Assembly: GCF_022829605.1 (NCBI RefSeq) | Contig: NZ_JAKSYD010000016.1 | Location: forward strand, 1-64,000 | Origin: Methylobacterium sp. E-065 | GTDB lineage: Bacteria > Pseudomonadota > Alphaproteobacteria > Rhizobiales > Beijerinckiaceae | DNA length: 64,000 bases | Direction of reading: 5' to 3' | Shown here: positions 34,729-43,701 of the stretch, piece after piece | Layout: each line of letters begins with the position of its first letter | Numbering within the stretch: position 1 is the stretch's first letter | Position numbers and translations under genes: made by a program | The notes under the pieces: model-generated | What the model was told of the DNA's origin: nothing | The model's input: only the letters and a program-made list of their open reading frames with translations | Database searches by the model: none

Positions 34729-36849
34729 ATGCCCTCCCCCAGCCGTGCCGCCTTGTCGCTCCTCGCCTGCGCGATGCCCTCGTCAGCCTTCGCCCAGGAC
34801 GCCGCCGTGGCGCTCCCCGAACTCAGCGTCGTCGGCAGCGCCACGCCGACCGGGCCGCTCCCAGGGGAGGCGCGCAGCTCGCTCTCGGTGCCGAGCGTCG
34901 ATCGCCAGCGTGCGACCCTCTACCAGACGGTCGGATCGGTCGCCTTCGTGGACGCCGCGACGCTCCAGGACCGCTACATCAACACGATCCGCGACGTGCT
35001 CAAGGACGTGCCGGGCGTCTACGTGCAGGAGCGCTATGGCCAGGAGATCCGCCTGTCGGTGCGCGGCTCGGGCGTCGCCCGGAACTTCCACCTGCGCGGG
35101 CTCGAGATCCTGCAGGACGGCATCCCGTTCAACCTCGCGGACGGGAGCGGTGACTTCTATCAGATCGATCCGCTCGCCGTGCGGTCCGTCGAGGTCTACA
35201 AAGGCGGCAACGCCCTGACCTTCGGGGCGACGACGCTCGGCGGCGCGATCAACTTCGTCACGCCGACCGCCTACACGGCGCTCGCACCCAACCTCCTGCG
35301 CATCGACGGCGGCAGCTTCGGCACGATCCGCGAGCAGGCGCAGATGTCCCGCATCGACGGGCCGCTCGACGTGCTGGTCAACGCGACGCTGACCAACTCC
35401 GACGGGTTCCGCGCCCACGAGGCGCAGGCGACCAAGAATTTCAACGCCAATATCGGCTACGGGATCGCGCCCGATATCGAGACGCGCTTTTATCTCGGCA
35501 CCTACCTGACCGATCAGAAGCTGCCCGGCAGCCTGACCCTCGGCCAGAGCCTCACCATGCCGACGCTCGCCAATCCCACCGCCATCACCGGCAACCAGTC
35601 GCGCAAGGTCGAGACCGAGCGGATCGCCAATCGCACCTCGTTCCTGCTCAATGTCGGCAAGCTCGACGTGGATACCTGGGCGATCCACAAGAGCCTGTAT
35701 CATCCGATCTTCCAGGCGCTCGATCAGGATGGCTGGACCTACGGGATCAACCCGCACTGGGCCGGCAGCTTCGATCTCGGCGGATTTCGCGACGACGTGG
35801 TGCTGGGTCTGCGCGCCTTCGCGGGCCAGAATTCGGCCCTGCAGTTCGTCAACATCCGCGGCCAGCGGGGCGCCCAGACGCTGAATGCCCTCCAGAGCGC
35901 GTCGAACTACGAGGCCTATGGCGAGAACCGGTTCTGGTTCCTGCCGGACGTGGCGCTGATGACCGGCGCCAAGGCGTTCTCGTCGAACCGCACCTACAGC
36001 GACAAGGGCGGGTTGCCCGGAAACCTCTGGCCGCGCTTCGCCGAGCAGACCTATGCGGGGATCAACCCGAAGATCGGCCTGATCTGGCAGCCCATCGCCG
36101 ACATCCAGGTCTTCGGCGACATCACACGGTCCCGCGACGTGCCGGATTTCTCCGATCTCGTGCAGCAGAACCTCCTGAACACCACCTTCGTGCCGCTGCG
36201 GGCGCAGCGCGCCTGGACCTACGAGGCGGGTGCGCGCGGCCGGATCGACCGCCTCGCCTTCGACCTGACGCTCTACCGATCGGACCTGCGCGACGAGCTC
36301 ATCAACTTCTCGACCAATCCCGGACTCAACATTCCGGCCGCAACCTTCAACACGCCGCGCTCGGTTCACCAGGGCGTCGAGGCGGCCGTGACCCTCGATC
36401 TCGCCCGCAATCTCATAGCTCCCGCCGACGGCCTGAGCGTGACACAGATCTGGACCCACAACGACTTCCGGTTCGTGCGCGATCCGGTGTTCGGCAACGG
36501 TCGCATCGCCGGCATTCCCACGGACGTGCTCCGTACCGTCCTAAATTACCGCCATCCGAGCGGCTTCCACATCGCTCCAGCGGTCGATTGGGTACCGGAG
36601 GGTGCCTTCGCCGACCACGCAAACACCCTGCGGGTGCCAGGCTACGCGCTGCTCGGCATCGAGGCCGGGATCGACTTCGCGAACGGCGTCGCCCTGTTCG
36701 TGGATGCGCGCAACCTCACCGACGCGCGCTACGTGTCGGACATCGCTGTGGTGGCGAATGCCCGGACGGCTGGGAGCCCGGCGGCCTTGGCGGCGTTCTA
36801 TCCTGGAAGCGGTCGCAGCATATTCGGCGGTCTGCGTGCTGCGTTCTGA
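34729..36849 (+). CDS. TonB-dependent outer-membrane receptor
   Basis: The 706-residue receptor has a signal peptide ending AFAQD and a plug domain (about 65-185: LKDVPGVYVQERYGQEIRLS, IRGSG-type RGSGVARNF, GGNALTFGATTLGGAINFVT). The C-terminal barrel ends with Phe (GGLRAAF). The ligand is unproven; location with DUF2946 and PCu(A)C genes suggests copper or a copper chelate. It is the last gene of the cluster and is followed by repeat copy C, whose hairpin may terminate it. Confidence 0.9.
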   Translation: MPSPSRAALSLLACAMPSSAFAQDAAVALPELSVVGSATPTGPLPGEARSSLSVPSVDRQRATLYQTVGSVAFVDAATLQDRYINTIRDVLKDVPGVYVQERYGQEIRLSVRGSGVARNFHLRGLEILQDGIPFNLADGSGDFYQIDPLAVRSVEVYKGGNALTFGATTLGGAINFVTPTAYTALAPNLLRIDGGSFGTIREQAQMSRIDGPLDVLVNATLTNSDGFRAHEAQATKNFNANIGYGIAPDIETRFYLGTYLTDQKLPGSLTLGQSLTMPTLANPTAITGNQSRKVETERIANRTSFLLNVGKLDVDTWAIHKSLYHPIFQALDQDGWTYGINPHWAGSFDLGGFRDDVVLGLRAFAGQNSALQFVNIRGQRGAQTLNALQSASNYEAYGENRFWFLPDVALMTGAKAFSSNRTYSDKGGLPGNLWPRFAEQTYAGINPKIGLIWQPIADIQVFGDITRSRDVPDFSDLVQQNLLNTTFVPLRAQRAWTYEAGARGRIDRLAFDLTLYRSDLRDELINFSTNPGLNIPAATFNTPRSVHQGVEAAVTLDLARNLIAPADGLSVTQIWTHNDFRFVRDPVFGNGRIAGIPTDVLRTVLNYRHPSGFHIAPAVDWVPEGAFADHANTLRVPGYALLGIEAGIDFANGVALFVDARNLTDARYVSDIAVVANARTAGSPAALAAFYPGSGRSIFGGLRAAF

Positions 36850-36853
36850 ACGT

Positions 36854-36958
36854 GAGAGCCGTGCCGGATCGCGTTACAATCGGGCACGGCTCTCAGCCTT
36901 TATGTGACGCGCTTTCCCACGCCGAACCGGTGTCCAGTTCGGCGGAGAGCGCTCTAGC
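36854..36958. repeat. Intergenic repeat, copy C
   Basis: A 12-bp stem (GAGAGCCGTGCC at 36854-36865, GGCACGGCTCTC at 36883-36894) is followed by GACGCGCTTTCCC, the GCCGAACCGGTGTCC core and GGCGGAGAGCGCT. The same order occurs in copy A. The first hairpin sits 4 bases after the TonB gene stop and can act as terminator. Confidence 0.7.
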
Positions 36959-37130
36959 ATCCCCCGGTAGACCGCTTATCTTGAAGATCCGCGGTCCGTT
37001 AAGGTTAAAAAAGGTTGAAGCCTGCTGCCAGCGTCGATCGGCGCTAGGATTGCAGCGTCGTCGGATAGCGCGGGGCAGCGCGTCCCGATTCGAGACGGAC
37101 GGCGCCGTCTGACGGCACGGGAGAGGCAGG

Positions 37131-37661
37131 ATGAACGGCTTCGATGTTACGTTCCGGCACGATCAGGATTGGGTCGATTTCGGCAAGTCCTACGTCAACT
37201 CGGACGCCTTCAAGTCTCTGTTCCGTGAGGGCATGAGACTTGTCGAGGAGACGGCCGCCTATCTCGACGGCGAGGGCCGCGACGAATCACGCCTCATCTC
37301 GCGCGATGCGACGCTGAGCTACGCGGCGGAGAGCATGCGACTCACGACGCTGCTGATGCAGGTCGCCTCCTGGCTGCTGGTGCAGCGTGCGGTGGCCGAG
37401 GGTGAAATGACCCCGGCCGAGGCACTGCAGGAGAAGCACCGGGTGAAGCTTGCCAGCAGCGAGCCGCCGAAGCCGCAGGATTTCAATCTGCTGCCGGTGC
37501 GGCTCCAGCAGCTGATTATGCGGGCGCGACGCCTGCACAGCCGCATCCTGCATCTCGACGTTCTGATCACCGAGGACCGGCCGACGCCCGCCCCGGTGGA
37601 GAGCCCGGTCGCTGCCCAGCACGGCCTTCTGCGCATGGCGTTCCGCCTCGGCGAGGGCTGA
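37131..37661 (+). CDS. rcdA: DUF1465 / RcdA regulator of CtrA degradation
   Basis: The 176-residue helical protein matches DUF1465: SKSYVNSDAF-type start (FGKSYVNSDAFKSLFREGM), RLTTLLMQVASWLLVQRAV, and LLPVRLQQLIMRARRLHSRI. In Caulobacter RcdA is a ClpXP adaptor component that brings CtrA for proteolysis and so controls the cell cycle. The acidic/Pro tail fits. It stands alone, with A-rich DNA (AAGGTTAAAAAAGG) about 120 bases upstream. Confidence 0.85.
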   Translation: MNGFDVTFRHDQDWVDFGKSYVNSDAFKSLFREGMRLVEETAAYLDGEGRDESRLISRDATLSYAAESMRLTTLLMQVASWLLVQRAVAEGEMTPAEALQEKHRVKLASSEPPKPQDFNLLPVRLQQLIMRARRLHSRILHLDVLITEDRPTPAPVESPVAAQHGLLRMAFRLGEG

Positions 37662-37766
37662 GGCGCCCTAAGGCGGATCGGGCTGTGGCAGATGTTGCCG
37701 GCCGCGTCGCAAGATGGTCCACGACGCGAGGTCGGGAAGGCCTCGGGTCGGTTGTCCGACACACTC

Positions 37767-37881
37767 CCTCATCCTGCGGTGCAAGAGCGTAGCTGAGGCC
37801 TCGAAGGAACCTTCCAGGGACCGCTCCCCTGGCTGGAGGCCCCCTTGGAGGCTCACTGCGCTCGCACATCCGAATGAGGGC
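37767..37881. repeat. Inverted CCTCATCC-type intergenic repeat
   Basis: CCTCATCCTGCGGTGC and following bases (37767-37808, ending CCTCGAAGGA) are partly repeated in inverse orientation at 37851-37881. A CCAGGG/CCCCTGG hairpin lies between them, and a third CCTCATCC occurs at 37939. This resembles the mosaic intergenic elements common in Hyphomicrobiales. No gene is seen in this 303-base gap. Confidence 0.55.
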
Positions 37882-37964
37882 AGCGGGTGGGATCGCCCCG
37901 GCACGGCGCGCGCTGGAGTACCGCGCTCCTGCGTTGAACCCTCATCCAAGGTGGCTTGGAATGT

Positions 37965-38813
37965 CTAGAACGCCGGGAACTGGCCGGGAAACTGCTCCTT
38001 GAGGAGTTGGCGGATGGCGTCGTTCTGGAAGGCCCGCACCAGCCGGGCCACCCAGACGGCATTCCTGTCGGTCTCTCGCACCACGATGACGTTGTTGTAG
38101 GGATTGGCGACTGCAGACTCGACGGCGATCGAGTCCTTGCCGGGCGTCAGGCCGGCCGCCACGGCGTAGTTGGTGTTGATCACTGCCGCGTCGAGATCGT
38201 CGAGACTGCGCGGGAGCTGCGCGGCGTCGAGTTCGTGGAACTTCAGCCGCTTCGGGTTCTCGATCACATCGAAGACCGTGGGCAGCAGATTGACGCCATC
38301 CTTCAGCTTGATCAGCCCCTGGGCCTGCAGCAGCAGGAGCGCGCGCCCACCGTTCGACGGGTCGTTCGGGATGCCGAGTTCGGCCCCCGGCTTGAGTTCG
38401 CCCACAGCCTTCACGCGCCGGGAATACAGGCCGATCGGCGTGACGATCGTCTCGGCGACCGGGACGATCTTGTAGCCGCGCACCTTGATCTGATTGTCGA
38501 GGAAAGGCCGATGCTGGAAGGCGTTCGCGTCGAGATCGCCGGCGGCCAGGGCCTCGTTCGGCAAAAGATAATCCGAGAAGACAACCAACTCGATATCGAG
38601 CTCGTCCCGAGCGGCGATCTCCTTGGCTTTCGCCCAATGGATCTCGGAATCGCCCCCTATGATGCCGAGCTTGACCCGGTCCCGGGCGAAAGTGGGCGTA
38701 GAACTCGCGACCCATAGCGCCAAAGCCCGAACAACCCACCGAAGAAGCTTATTCCTCACGGAGGTGCGCAAATCATCACGGCGCATCGCCATCAAAGAAC
38801 CCAAACTCCGCAC
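37965..38813 (-). CDS. metQ: MetQ/NlpA-family ABC substrate-binding protein
   Basis: The 282-residue periplasmic protein would bind methionine or a related compound for an ABC importer. Family blocks are VKLGIIGGDSEIHWAKAKE, DYLLPNEALAAGDLDANAFQ, IKVRGYKIVPVAETIVTPIG, GIPNDPSNGGRALLLLQ and AAVINTNYAVAAGL. The signal region contains VVRALALWVASSTPTFA. The start may be 38813, 38792 or 38786. No ATPase or permease gene is adjacent, so the partner is elsewhere. Confidence 0.85.
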   Translation of the reverse strand: MRSLGSLMAMRRDDLRTSVRNKLLRWVVRALALWVASSTPTFARDRVKLGIIGGDSEIHWAKAKEIAARDELDIELVVFSDYLLPNEALAAGDLDANAFQHRPFLDNQIKVRGYKIVPVAETIVTPIGLYSRRVKAVGELKPGAELGIPNDPSNGGRALLLLQAQGLIKLKDGVNLLPTVFDVIENPKRLKFHELDAAQLPRSLDDLDAAVINTNYAVAAGLTPGKDSIAVESAVANPYNNVIVVRETDRNAVWVARLVRAFQNDAIRQLLKEQFPGQFPAF

Positions 38814-39084
38814 CGTCTTCCTCCCGTTCGCCGGATCAACAGGCCTAGGATCTACGATGTTGAGACGATGCCGAGAATGGACCAGATCTACGAAAGACTG
38901 CGCGCACAGGTCAAAAAGCGGCGCATCAGAGAAGGATCAACTCCGGCGCGACGGATAAACAGCCGCATCATCGTACGACCGGCCGCATCTTCGCGATACG
39001 GTTCTGTGGACAACACCCGGGTGGCCGGTCCTTCGAGGCGGCTCCGCCGAACCAGGGCGCGCAAGCGCACGCCCGGCTCAACCG
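38814..39084. other. Intergenic region without recognised gene
   Basis: About 270 bases between the metQ-like gene and the rpmE terminator. A plus-strand frame from 38868 begins in a protein-like way (MPRMDQIYERLRAQVKKRRI) but runs on antisense to rpmE with poor composition. It is not called as a gene. Confidence 0.35.
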
Positions 39085-39125
39085 AAACAAAAAACGGGCG
39101 GCCCCGCAAGGAAGCCGCCCGTTTT
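39085..39125 (-). terminator. Rho-independent terminator of rpmE
   Basis: A 12-bp stem (AAAACGGGCGGC / GCCGCCCGTTTT at 39091-39102 and 39114-39125) is followed, on the minus strand, by TTTTTTGTTT. This is the most canonical terminator in the window. Confidence 0.92.
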
Positions 39126-39164
39126 CGAGATTGGCCGCACCCCGGGGCGCGGCCTCCGCTTCGC

Positions 39165-39413
39165 TCAGCGCTTGCCGAGGTTGCCGAAGCGCGAGTTGAA
39201 GCGCGAAACGCGGCCAGCCCGGTCGAGCATCTTCTGCTCGCCGCCGGTCCAGGCCGGGTGGGTGAGCGGATCGATGTCGAGGTTGAGGGTGTCGCCCTCC
39301 TTGCCGTAGGTCGAACGGGTCCGGTACTCGGTGCCGTCCGTCATCACGACCCTGATGAAGTGGTAGTCGGGGTGCTCTGTCCCCTTGGCCTTTGCGGCCG
39401 CGTCCTTCGCCAT
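39165..39413 (-). CDS. rpmE: 50S ribosomal protein L31
   Basis: The 82-residue protein lies on the large subunit and bridges to the small one. [36 protein letters not shown] and [11 protein letters not shown] are typical of alphaproteobacterial L31. The zinc-binding cysteines are absent, as in the C-minus form. It has its own terminator and is divergent from the ABC exporter gene. Confidence 0.95.
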   Translation of the reverse strand: MAKDAAAKAKGTEHPDYHFIRVVMTDGTEYRTRSTYGKEGDTLNLDIDPLTHPAWTGGEQKMLDRAGRVSRFNSRFGNLGKR

Positions 39414-39655
39414 GACCTGTCGTCCCTAATCTGGCACGCCGGCGGGAAGCGCAGGAGGCGCCGCCCGGCCCGGAATGCGGAAGATGACACCGGTTGCACC
39501 GAACCGTGGGTTCGTGCAACGGCACGTACAAGCCGACCGTGGTGGCGGCCCGCGGCCATTGAACACACGCAATCGGATGAGCGGCGGCGTATACCGCACG
39601 CGCTTCCCGGTCACAAGCGCCGCGGACCGGGAGAGTGAGGGACACGAGAGGCGTA

Positions 39656-41500
39656 ATGGCCCGCAAACCCAAGGTGGCCGTTGAGGGGCGGCCCAAAGCT
39701 CCGCTGAGCGCGCTTCGGCCGCTGCTCCCATTCGCGCTGCGCTATCGCGGCCGGATCATCGGCGGAGTCCTCGCCCTCGCCTGCGCGTCGGCCTCGACGC
39801 TGGTGGTCCCCATCGCGATGCGCCGGGTGATCGACCACGGCTTCACGGCCGACGGCTCAGGCGTGATCGACGCCTATTTCCTCGCCCTGCTCGGGGTGGT
39901 GGCGGCCTTCGCGCTGTCGAGCGCGGCCCGGGTCTACACCGTGGTGACGCTCGGCGAGCGGGTCGTGGCGGATCTGCGGGCAGCCGTGTTCGCCCGGCTC
40001 ACGATCCTCGATCCCGCCTTCTTCGACCGGGCGCAGTCGGGCGAGATCGTCTCGCGTCTCACCGCGGACGCGACGCAGATCAAATCGGCTTTCGGAGTCT
40101 CGGTTTCGATCCTGCTGCGCAACCTGTTCCTGTTCGTGGGCGCCACCGCCATGATGGTGATCACGAGCCCGCGGCTGTCCGTGATGGTGCTGGCCGCGAT
40201 TCCACTGATCGTCTTCCCGCTGATCCTGTCGGGCCGCGGCGTGCGGCGCCGGTCCAGGGCCGCCCAGGACCGGCTGGCCGAGGCCTCCGCGTATGCCGCC
40301 GAGGCGGTCGGGGCCGTGCGGACCATGCAGGCGTTCGGGCGTTCGGGCAGCACGGCCGCCCGGTTCGCAGCGGCGTCCGAGGAGGCTTACGGGGCCGCCC
40401 GCGATTCGATCCGGGCGCGGGCGCTGCTGACGGGGGTCGCGATTTTCCTGATCTCCGCCTCCGTGGTCGGGGTGATGTGGTACGGCGCGCAAGGCGTGCT
40501 GAGCCACACGATGACCGGGGGCGAACTCTCGCAATTCGTGCTCTACGCGGTGTTCGGCGCCGGGGCACTCGGCCAGCTCTCCGAGGTCTATGGGGATCTC
40601 GCCATGTCGGCGGGCGCCGCCGAGCGGCTGACCGAGATCCTGGCCGCCGAGCCAGCGATCCGCGCGCCCGTGCCGCCCCTCCCGCTGCCGGAGCCCGCGC
40701 AGGGCGCGGTGACCTTCGAGGCGGTGCGCTTCGCCTATCCGACGCGGCCCGGCCACACCGCGTTGGGCGGCCTGAGCTTCGCGGCGGCCCGCGGCGAGCG
40801 AATTGCCATCGTGGGCCCGTCCGGCGCCGGCAAATCGACGGTCTTCCAGCTGCTGCTACGCTTCTACGATCCCCAGGACGGTCGCGTCCTGGTCGACGGC
40901 GCGAACATCGCGCAGGTCGATCCCGAGCACTTGCGCGCCCGCATCGCCCTGGTGCCGCAGGATCCGGTCGTGTTCTCCGGCACCGTGACCGAGAACATCC
41001 GCTACGGCCGGCCCGAGGCGAGCGAGTCGGAGGTCCGGCATGCCGCCGAACTCGCCCACGCGCATGGCTTCGTCACAGCCCTGCCCCAGGGCTACGACAC
41101 GCAGGTCGGCGAGCGCGGCGTGACGCTCTCGGGCGGCCAGAGGCAGCGGATCGCCATTGCAAGGGCGATCCTCAAGGACGCGCCGATCCTGCTTCTCGAC
41201 GAGGCGACCTCGGCGCTCGACGCCGAATCCGAGCGCGCCGTGCAGGCGGCTCTCGACACGCTGATGCGGGGGCGCACCACCCTGGTGATCGCCCACCGGC
41301 TCGCCACCATCCGCGCCGCCGACCGGATCCTGGTCCTCGACGATGGCCGCATCGTCGAGACCGGGACCCACGAGAGCCTGCTGGCGCAGGGCGCGCTGTA
41401 CGCGCAGCTGGCGAACCTGCAATTCACGGATGCGCTCGACGAGACCGCCCGGGGCAAGGAGCCCCGCACCCGGGGCGAGCGTCTGCCGGCGGCCGAGTAA
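39656..41500 (+). CDS. MsbA-like ABC exporter (fused permease-ATPase)
   Basis: The 614-residue half-transporter has six membrane segments (about 25-320) and an ATPase domain with Walker A GPSGAGKST, the Q-loop VPQDPVVFSG, signature LSGGQRQRIAIARAI, Walker B ILLLDEATSALD and the switch His in VIAHRLAT. It works as a dimer. The type exports lipids, drugs or peptides; the cargo is unknown. ATG at 39656 is preferred over an upstream start because GAGAGG lies just before it. Confidence 0.92.
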   Translation: MARKPKVAVEGRPKAPLSALRPLLPFALRYRGRIIGGVLALACASASTLVVPIAMRRVIDHGFTADGSGVIDAYFLALLGVVAAFALSSAARVYTVVTLGERVVADLRAAVFARLTILDPAFFDRAQSGEIVSRLTADATQIKSAFGVSVSILLRNLFLFVGATAMMVITSPRLSVMVLAAIPLIVFPLILSGRGVRRRSRAAQDRLAEASAYAAEAVGAVRTMQAFGRSGSTAARFAAASEEAYGAARDSIRARALLTGVAIFLISASVVGVMWYGAQGVLSHTMTGGELSQFVLYAVFGAGALGQLSEVYGDLAMSAGAAERLTEILAAEPAIRAPVPPLPLPEPAQGAVTFEAVRFAYPTRPGHTALGGLSFAAARGERIAIVGPSGAGKSTVFQLLLRFYDPQDGRVLVDGANIAQVDPEHLRARIALVPQDPVVFSGTVTENIRYGRPEASESEVRHAAELAHAHGFVTALPQGYDTQVGERGVTLSGGQRQRIAIARAILKDAPILLLDEATSALDAESERAVQAALDTLMRGRTTLVIAHRLATIRAADRILVLDDGRIVETGTHESLLAQGALYAQLANLQFTDALDETARGKEPRTRGERLPAAE

Positions 41501-41527
41501 GTTGCCCCTACGAAAGGGAGAGACTCG

Positions 41528-42541
41528 CTATCGCTCGGTGAGCTTCATCTCGATCCGGCGGTTGCGGGCATAGGCGTCTTCGGTGGTGCCGGCATCGAGC
41601 GGCTGAAACTCGCCGAAGGCGCCGGCCAGGAGATGCTGCGGCGGGATGCTCTTGCCGGCGAGGTACTGAACCACCGCGATGGCCCGTGCGGCCGAGAGCG
41701 CCCAGTTCGACGGGAATTGCGACGTGCTGATCGGACGGGCATCGGTGTGGCCGTCGACACGCAGCACCCAGGGCAGATCCGCCGGGATCTGCTTGGCCAG
41801 GTCCGAGATCGCTCCGGCGATTCGGTCGAGCTCCGGCCCAGCCTCGGGCTTGAGGGTCGCCGAGCCAGCCGGGAACAGCACCTCCGATTGCAGCACGAAC
41901 CGGTCGCCGACCACGCGGATGTCGGGGCGGTTGCCCAGGATCTGGCGCAGGCGCCCGAAGAAGTCGGACCGGTAGCGCGCGAGTTCCTGGACCTTCTGGG
42001 CCAGGGCGACGTTCAGCCGGCTGCCGAGCTCGGCGATGCGGGCCTGCGATTCCCGGTCGCGGCTCTCGGAGGCGGCGAGCGCATCCTCCAGGGCGGCGAG
42101 CTGGCGGCGCATGGCGCTGATCTGCTCGTTCAGCAGGTCGATCTGTGACAGCGCCCGCTTGGTCGCGCCCCGCTCGGCGTCCAGTTGCTTGTCGAGCGCG
42201 CCCGTAGCCCCCTGAGTGACGGTCGCGGCCTCGGCCTGGGTCTTCGCCCGATCGCGCTCGGCCTCGACGCCGGCCAGCGTCGTGCGCAAGTTTCGGACTT
42301 CGTCCTCCTGCGTGCGGCGGCTGGAGCGTTCCAGGGCGAGGAGATCGGTCAGATCGGCGATCTGGCGGTTGAGCTTGGCCAGCGTCTCATCCCGACCGGT
42401 CAACTCCTGCGACAGGAAGAACTGACCGACCACGAACACCGTCAGCAGGAACACGACCGCGAGCAGCAGCGTCGCCAGCGCATCGACGTAGCCCGGCCAG
42501 ACATTGAGGGTGCGCCGGGAGCGTGCCGCCCTGGACGCCAT
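41528..42541 (-). CDS. MotB/OmpA-like peptidoglycan-binding membrane protein
   Basis: The 337-residue protein has one N-terminal membrane segment (about 18-44, VDALATLLLAVVFLLTVFVV), then a long coiled coil (45-200) and a C-terminal OmpA domain (about 220-337) with VDGHTDARP and YARNRRIEMKLTER. The layout is that of MotB, with the coiled coil enlarged. It overlaps the MotA-like gene by one base, so the two are coupled. It probably forms a proton- or sodium-driven wall-anchored complex that is not the flagellar stator. Confidence 0.82.
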   Translation of the reverse strand: MASRAARSRRTLNVWPGYVDALATLLLAVVFLLTVFVVGQFFLSQELTGRDETLAKLNRQIADLTDLLALERSSRRTQEDEVRNLRTTLAGVEAERDRAKTQAEAATVTQGATGALDKQLDAERGATKRALSQIDLLNEQISAMRRQLAALEDALAASESRDRESQARIAELGSRLNVALAQKVQELARYRSDFFGRLRQILGNRPDIRVVGDRFVLQSEVLFPAGSATLKPEAGPELDRIAGAISDLAKQIPADLPWVLRVDGHTDARPISTSQFPSNWALSAARAIAVVQYLAGKSIPPQHLLAGAFGEFQPLDAGTTEDAYARNRRIEMKLTER

Positions 42542-43533
42542 CAGACCCGCTCCCGGCCGAGCCGGTCGAGCACCTGCTTCAATTCCCGCTCACGGCTGGC
42601 CTGGGCCTCGACCCAGTCGCGGATCATCTGCTGCTCGGCGCGCATGTGCTGCACGAGCCCCTGGATGCCCTCGGCGAGGTTGGTCATGGCGAGCGTCGCG
42701 GCGCGGCTGCCGCCGCCCTCCGCCACCAGGGCGGTCAGACGATCGATCGCCTCCTTCAGTTCCTGCGTTCCGGCCCCTCCCGCTATCCGGACCGGCACCG
42801 ATGCCCCGTCGCCAACGGCCGCGACGGCGGCCTCGCCGGACATCAGCCAGTCCTGCAATTCGTTGTGGAAACGCGCATGGGCCTGGCCCGCCTGCAACTC
42901 CAGGAAGCCGGTGATCAGCGACGAGGCAAGTCCGAACAGCGAGGCGGAGAACGCCAGACCGATTCCCGACAGCGGGACCGCAAGGCCTGATTTCAACTCG
43001 TCGAACATCACCCCAGCATCGCCGCCGCCGCGCATACCCTTGATCACGCCGCCCACGGCCGAGAGCGTATCAATCAGGCCCCAGAAGGTGCCGAGCAGGC
43101 CGAGCAGGATCAGGATGCCGGCGATGTAGCGCAGGATCTCGCGCCCCTCGTCGAGGCGGGCCGCAATGATGTCGAGATAGCCGGCGGTGCCCGGCAGCGT
43201 CGCCCCCGCGTTCCGGGCCGCGATCATCGGCACCATGGGCGCCAGAAGGGCGGGCGGACGTTTCGACTGCGCATTGCGCGCGGCCGCGTTGACGTAGGCG
43301 ACCTCGCGGAACAGCCGGATCACCTGCCCGAAGGCGATCACGACCGCGATGAAAAGAACGCCGAGGATGAGGCCGTTCAGGCCGGGGTTGGCCAGGAAGG
43401 CTGGCGTGATCTGCTTGAACAGAATGAAGGCGAGGAAGCCGACCAGGATGAGAAAGACGATCATGCGCCCGAGATAGATTCCGGGCTGAGCCAGCGGCCC
43501 CTTGGTGTTCTCGCCGGTATCGCGGGCGGCCAT
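42541..43533 (-). CDS. MotA/TolQ/ExbB-like ion-channel protein
   Basis: The 330-residue inner-membrane protein has about four hydrophobic segments. YIAGILILLGLLGTFWGLID and GLAVPLSGIGLAFSASLFGL are the proton-channel helices of the MotA/ExbB superfamily. The C-terminal region is helical (ELKEAIDRLTALVAEG, EGIQGLVQHMRAEQQMI). It is co-transcribed and coupled with the MotB-like gene. No flagellar genes are adjacent, which argues for a different energy-using machine in the envelope. Confidence 0.82.
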   Translation of the reverse strand: MAARDTGENTKGPLAQPGIYLGRMIVFLILVGFLAFILFKQITPAFLANPGLNGLILGVLFIAVVIAFGQVIRLFREVAYVNAAARNAQSKRPPALLAPMVPMIAARNAGATLPGTAGYLDIIAARLDEGREILRYIAGILILLGLLGTFWGLIDTLSAVGGVIKGMRGGGDAGVMFDELKSGLAVPLSGIGLAFSASLFGLASSLITGFLELQAGQAHARFHNELQDWLMSGEAAVAAVGDGASVPVRIAGGAGTQELKEAIDRLTALVAEGGGSRAATLAMTNLAEGIQGLVQHMRAEQQMIRDWVEAQASRERELKQVLDRLGRERV

Positions 43534-43701
43534 CGGTCGCTCTAGCCTGATCTCAGAAGATGCGGTCGCCGGCGGCGCCCGTCACGGTCACTGTGGCGGC
43601 AGGGCCGGACGCGATCAAGTCGCGCACAGGACGCAGTCGCGTCGCGTGGTGAACGGCAGGCGGCTCCGGGGATCTCCCGCGCGATGCGATCGGGACGATG
43701 C

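Noticed and set aside
38868..39000. A plus-strand frame beginning MPRMDQIYERLRAQ
   Set aside because: Only the first 25 residues look protein-like; the rest is low complexity and antisense to rpmE and its terminator.
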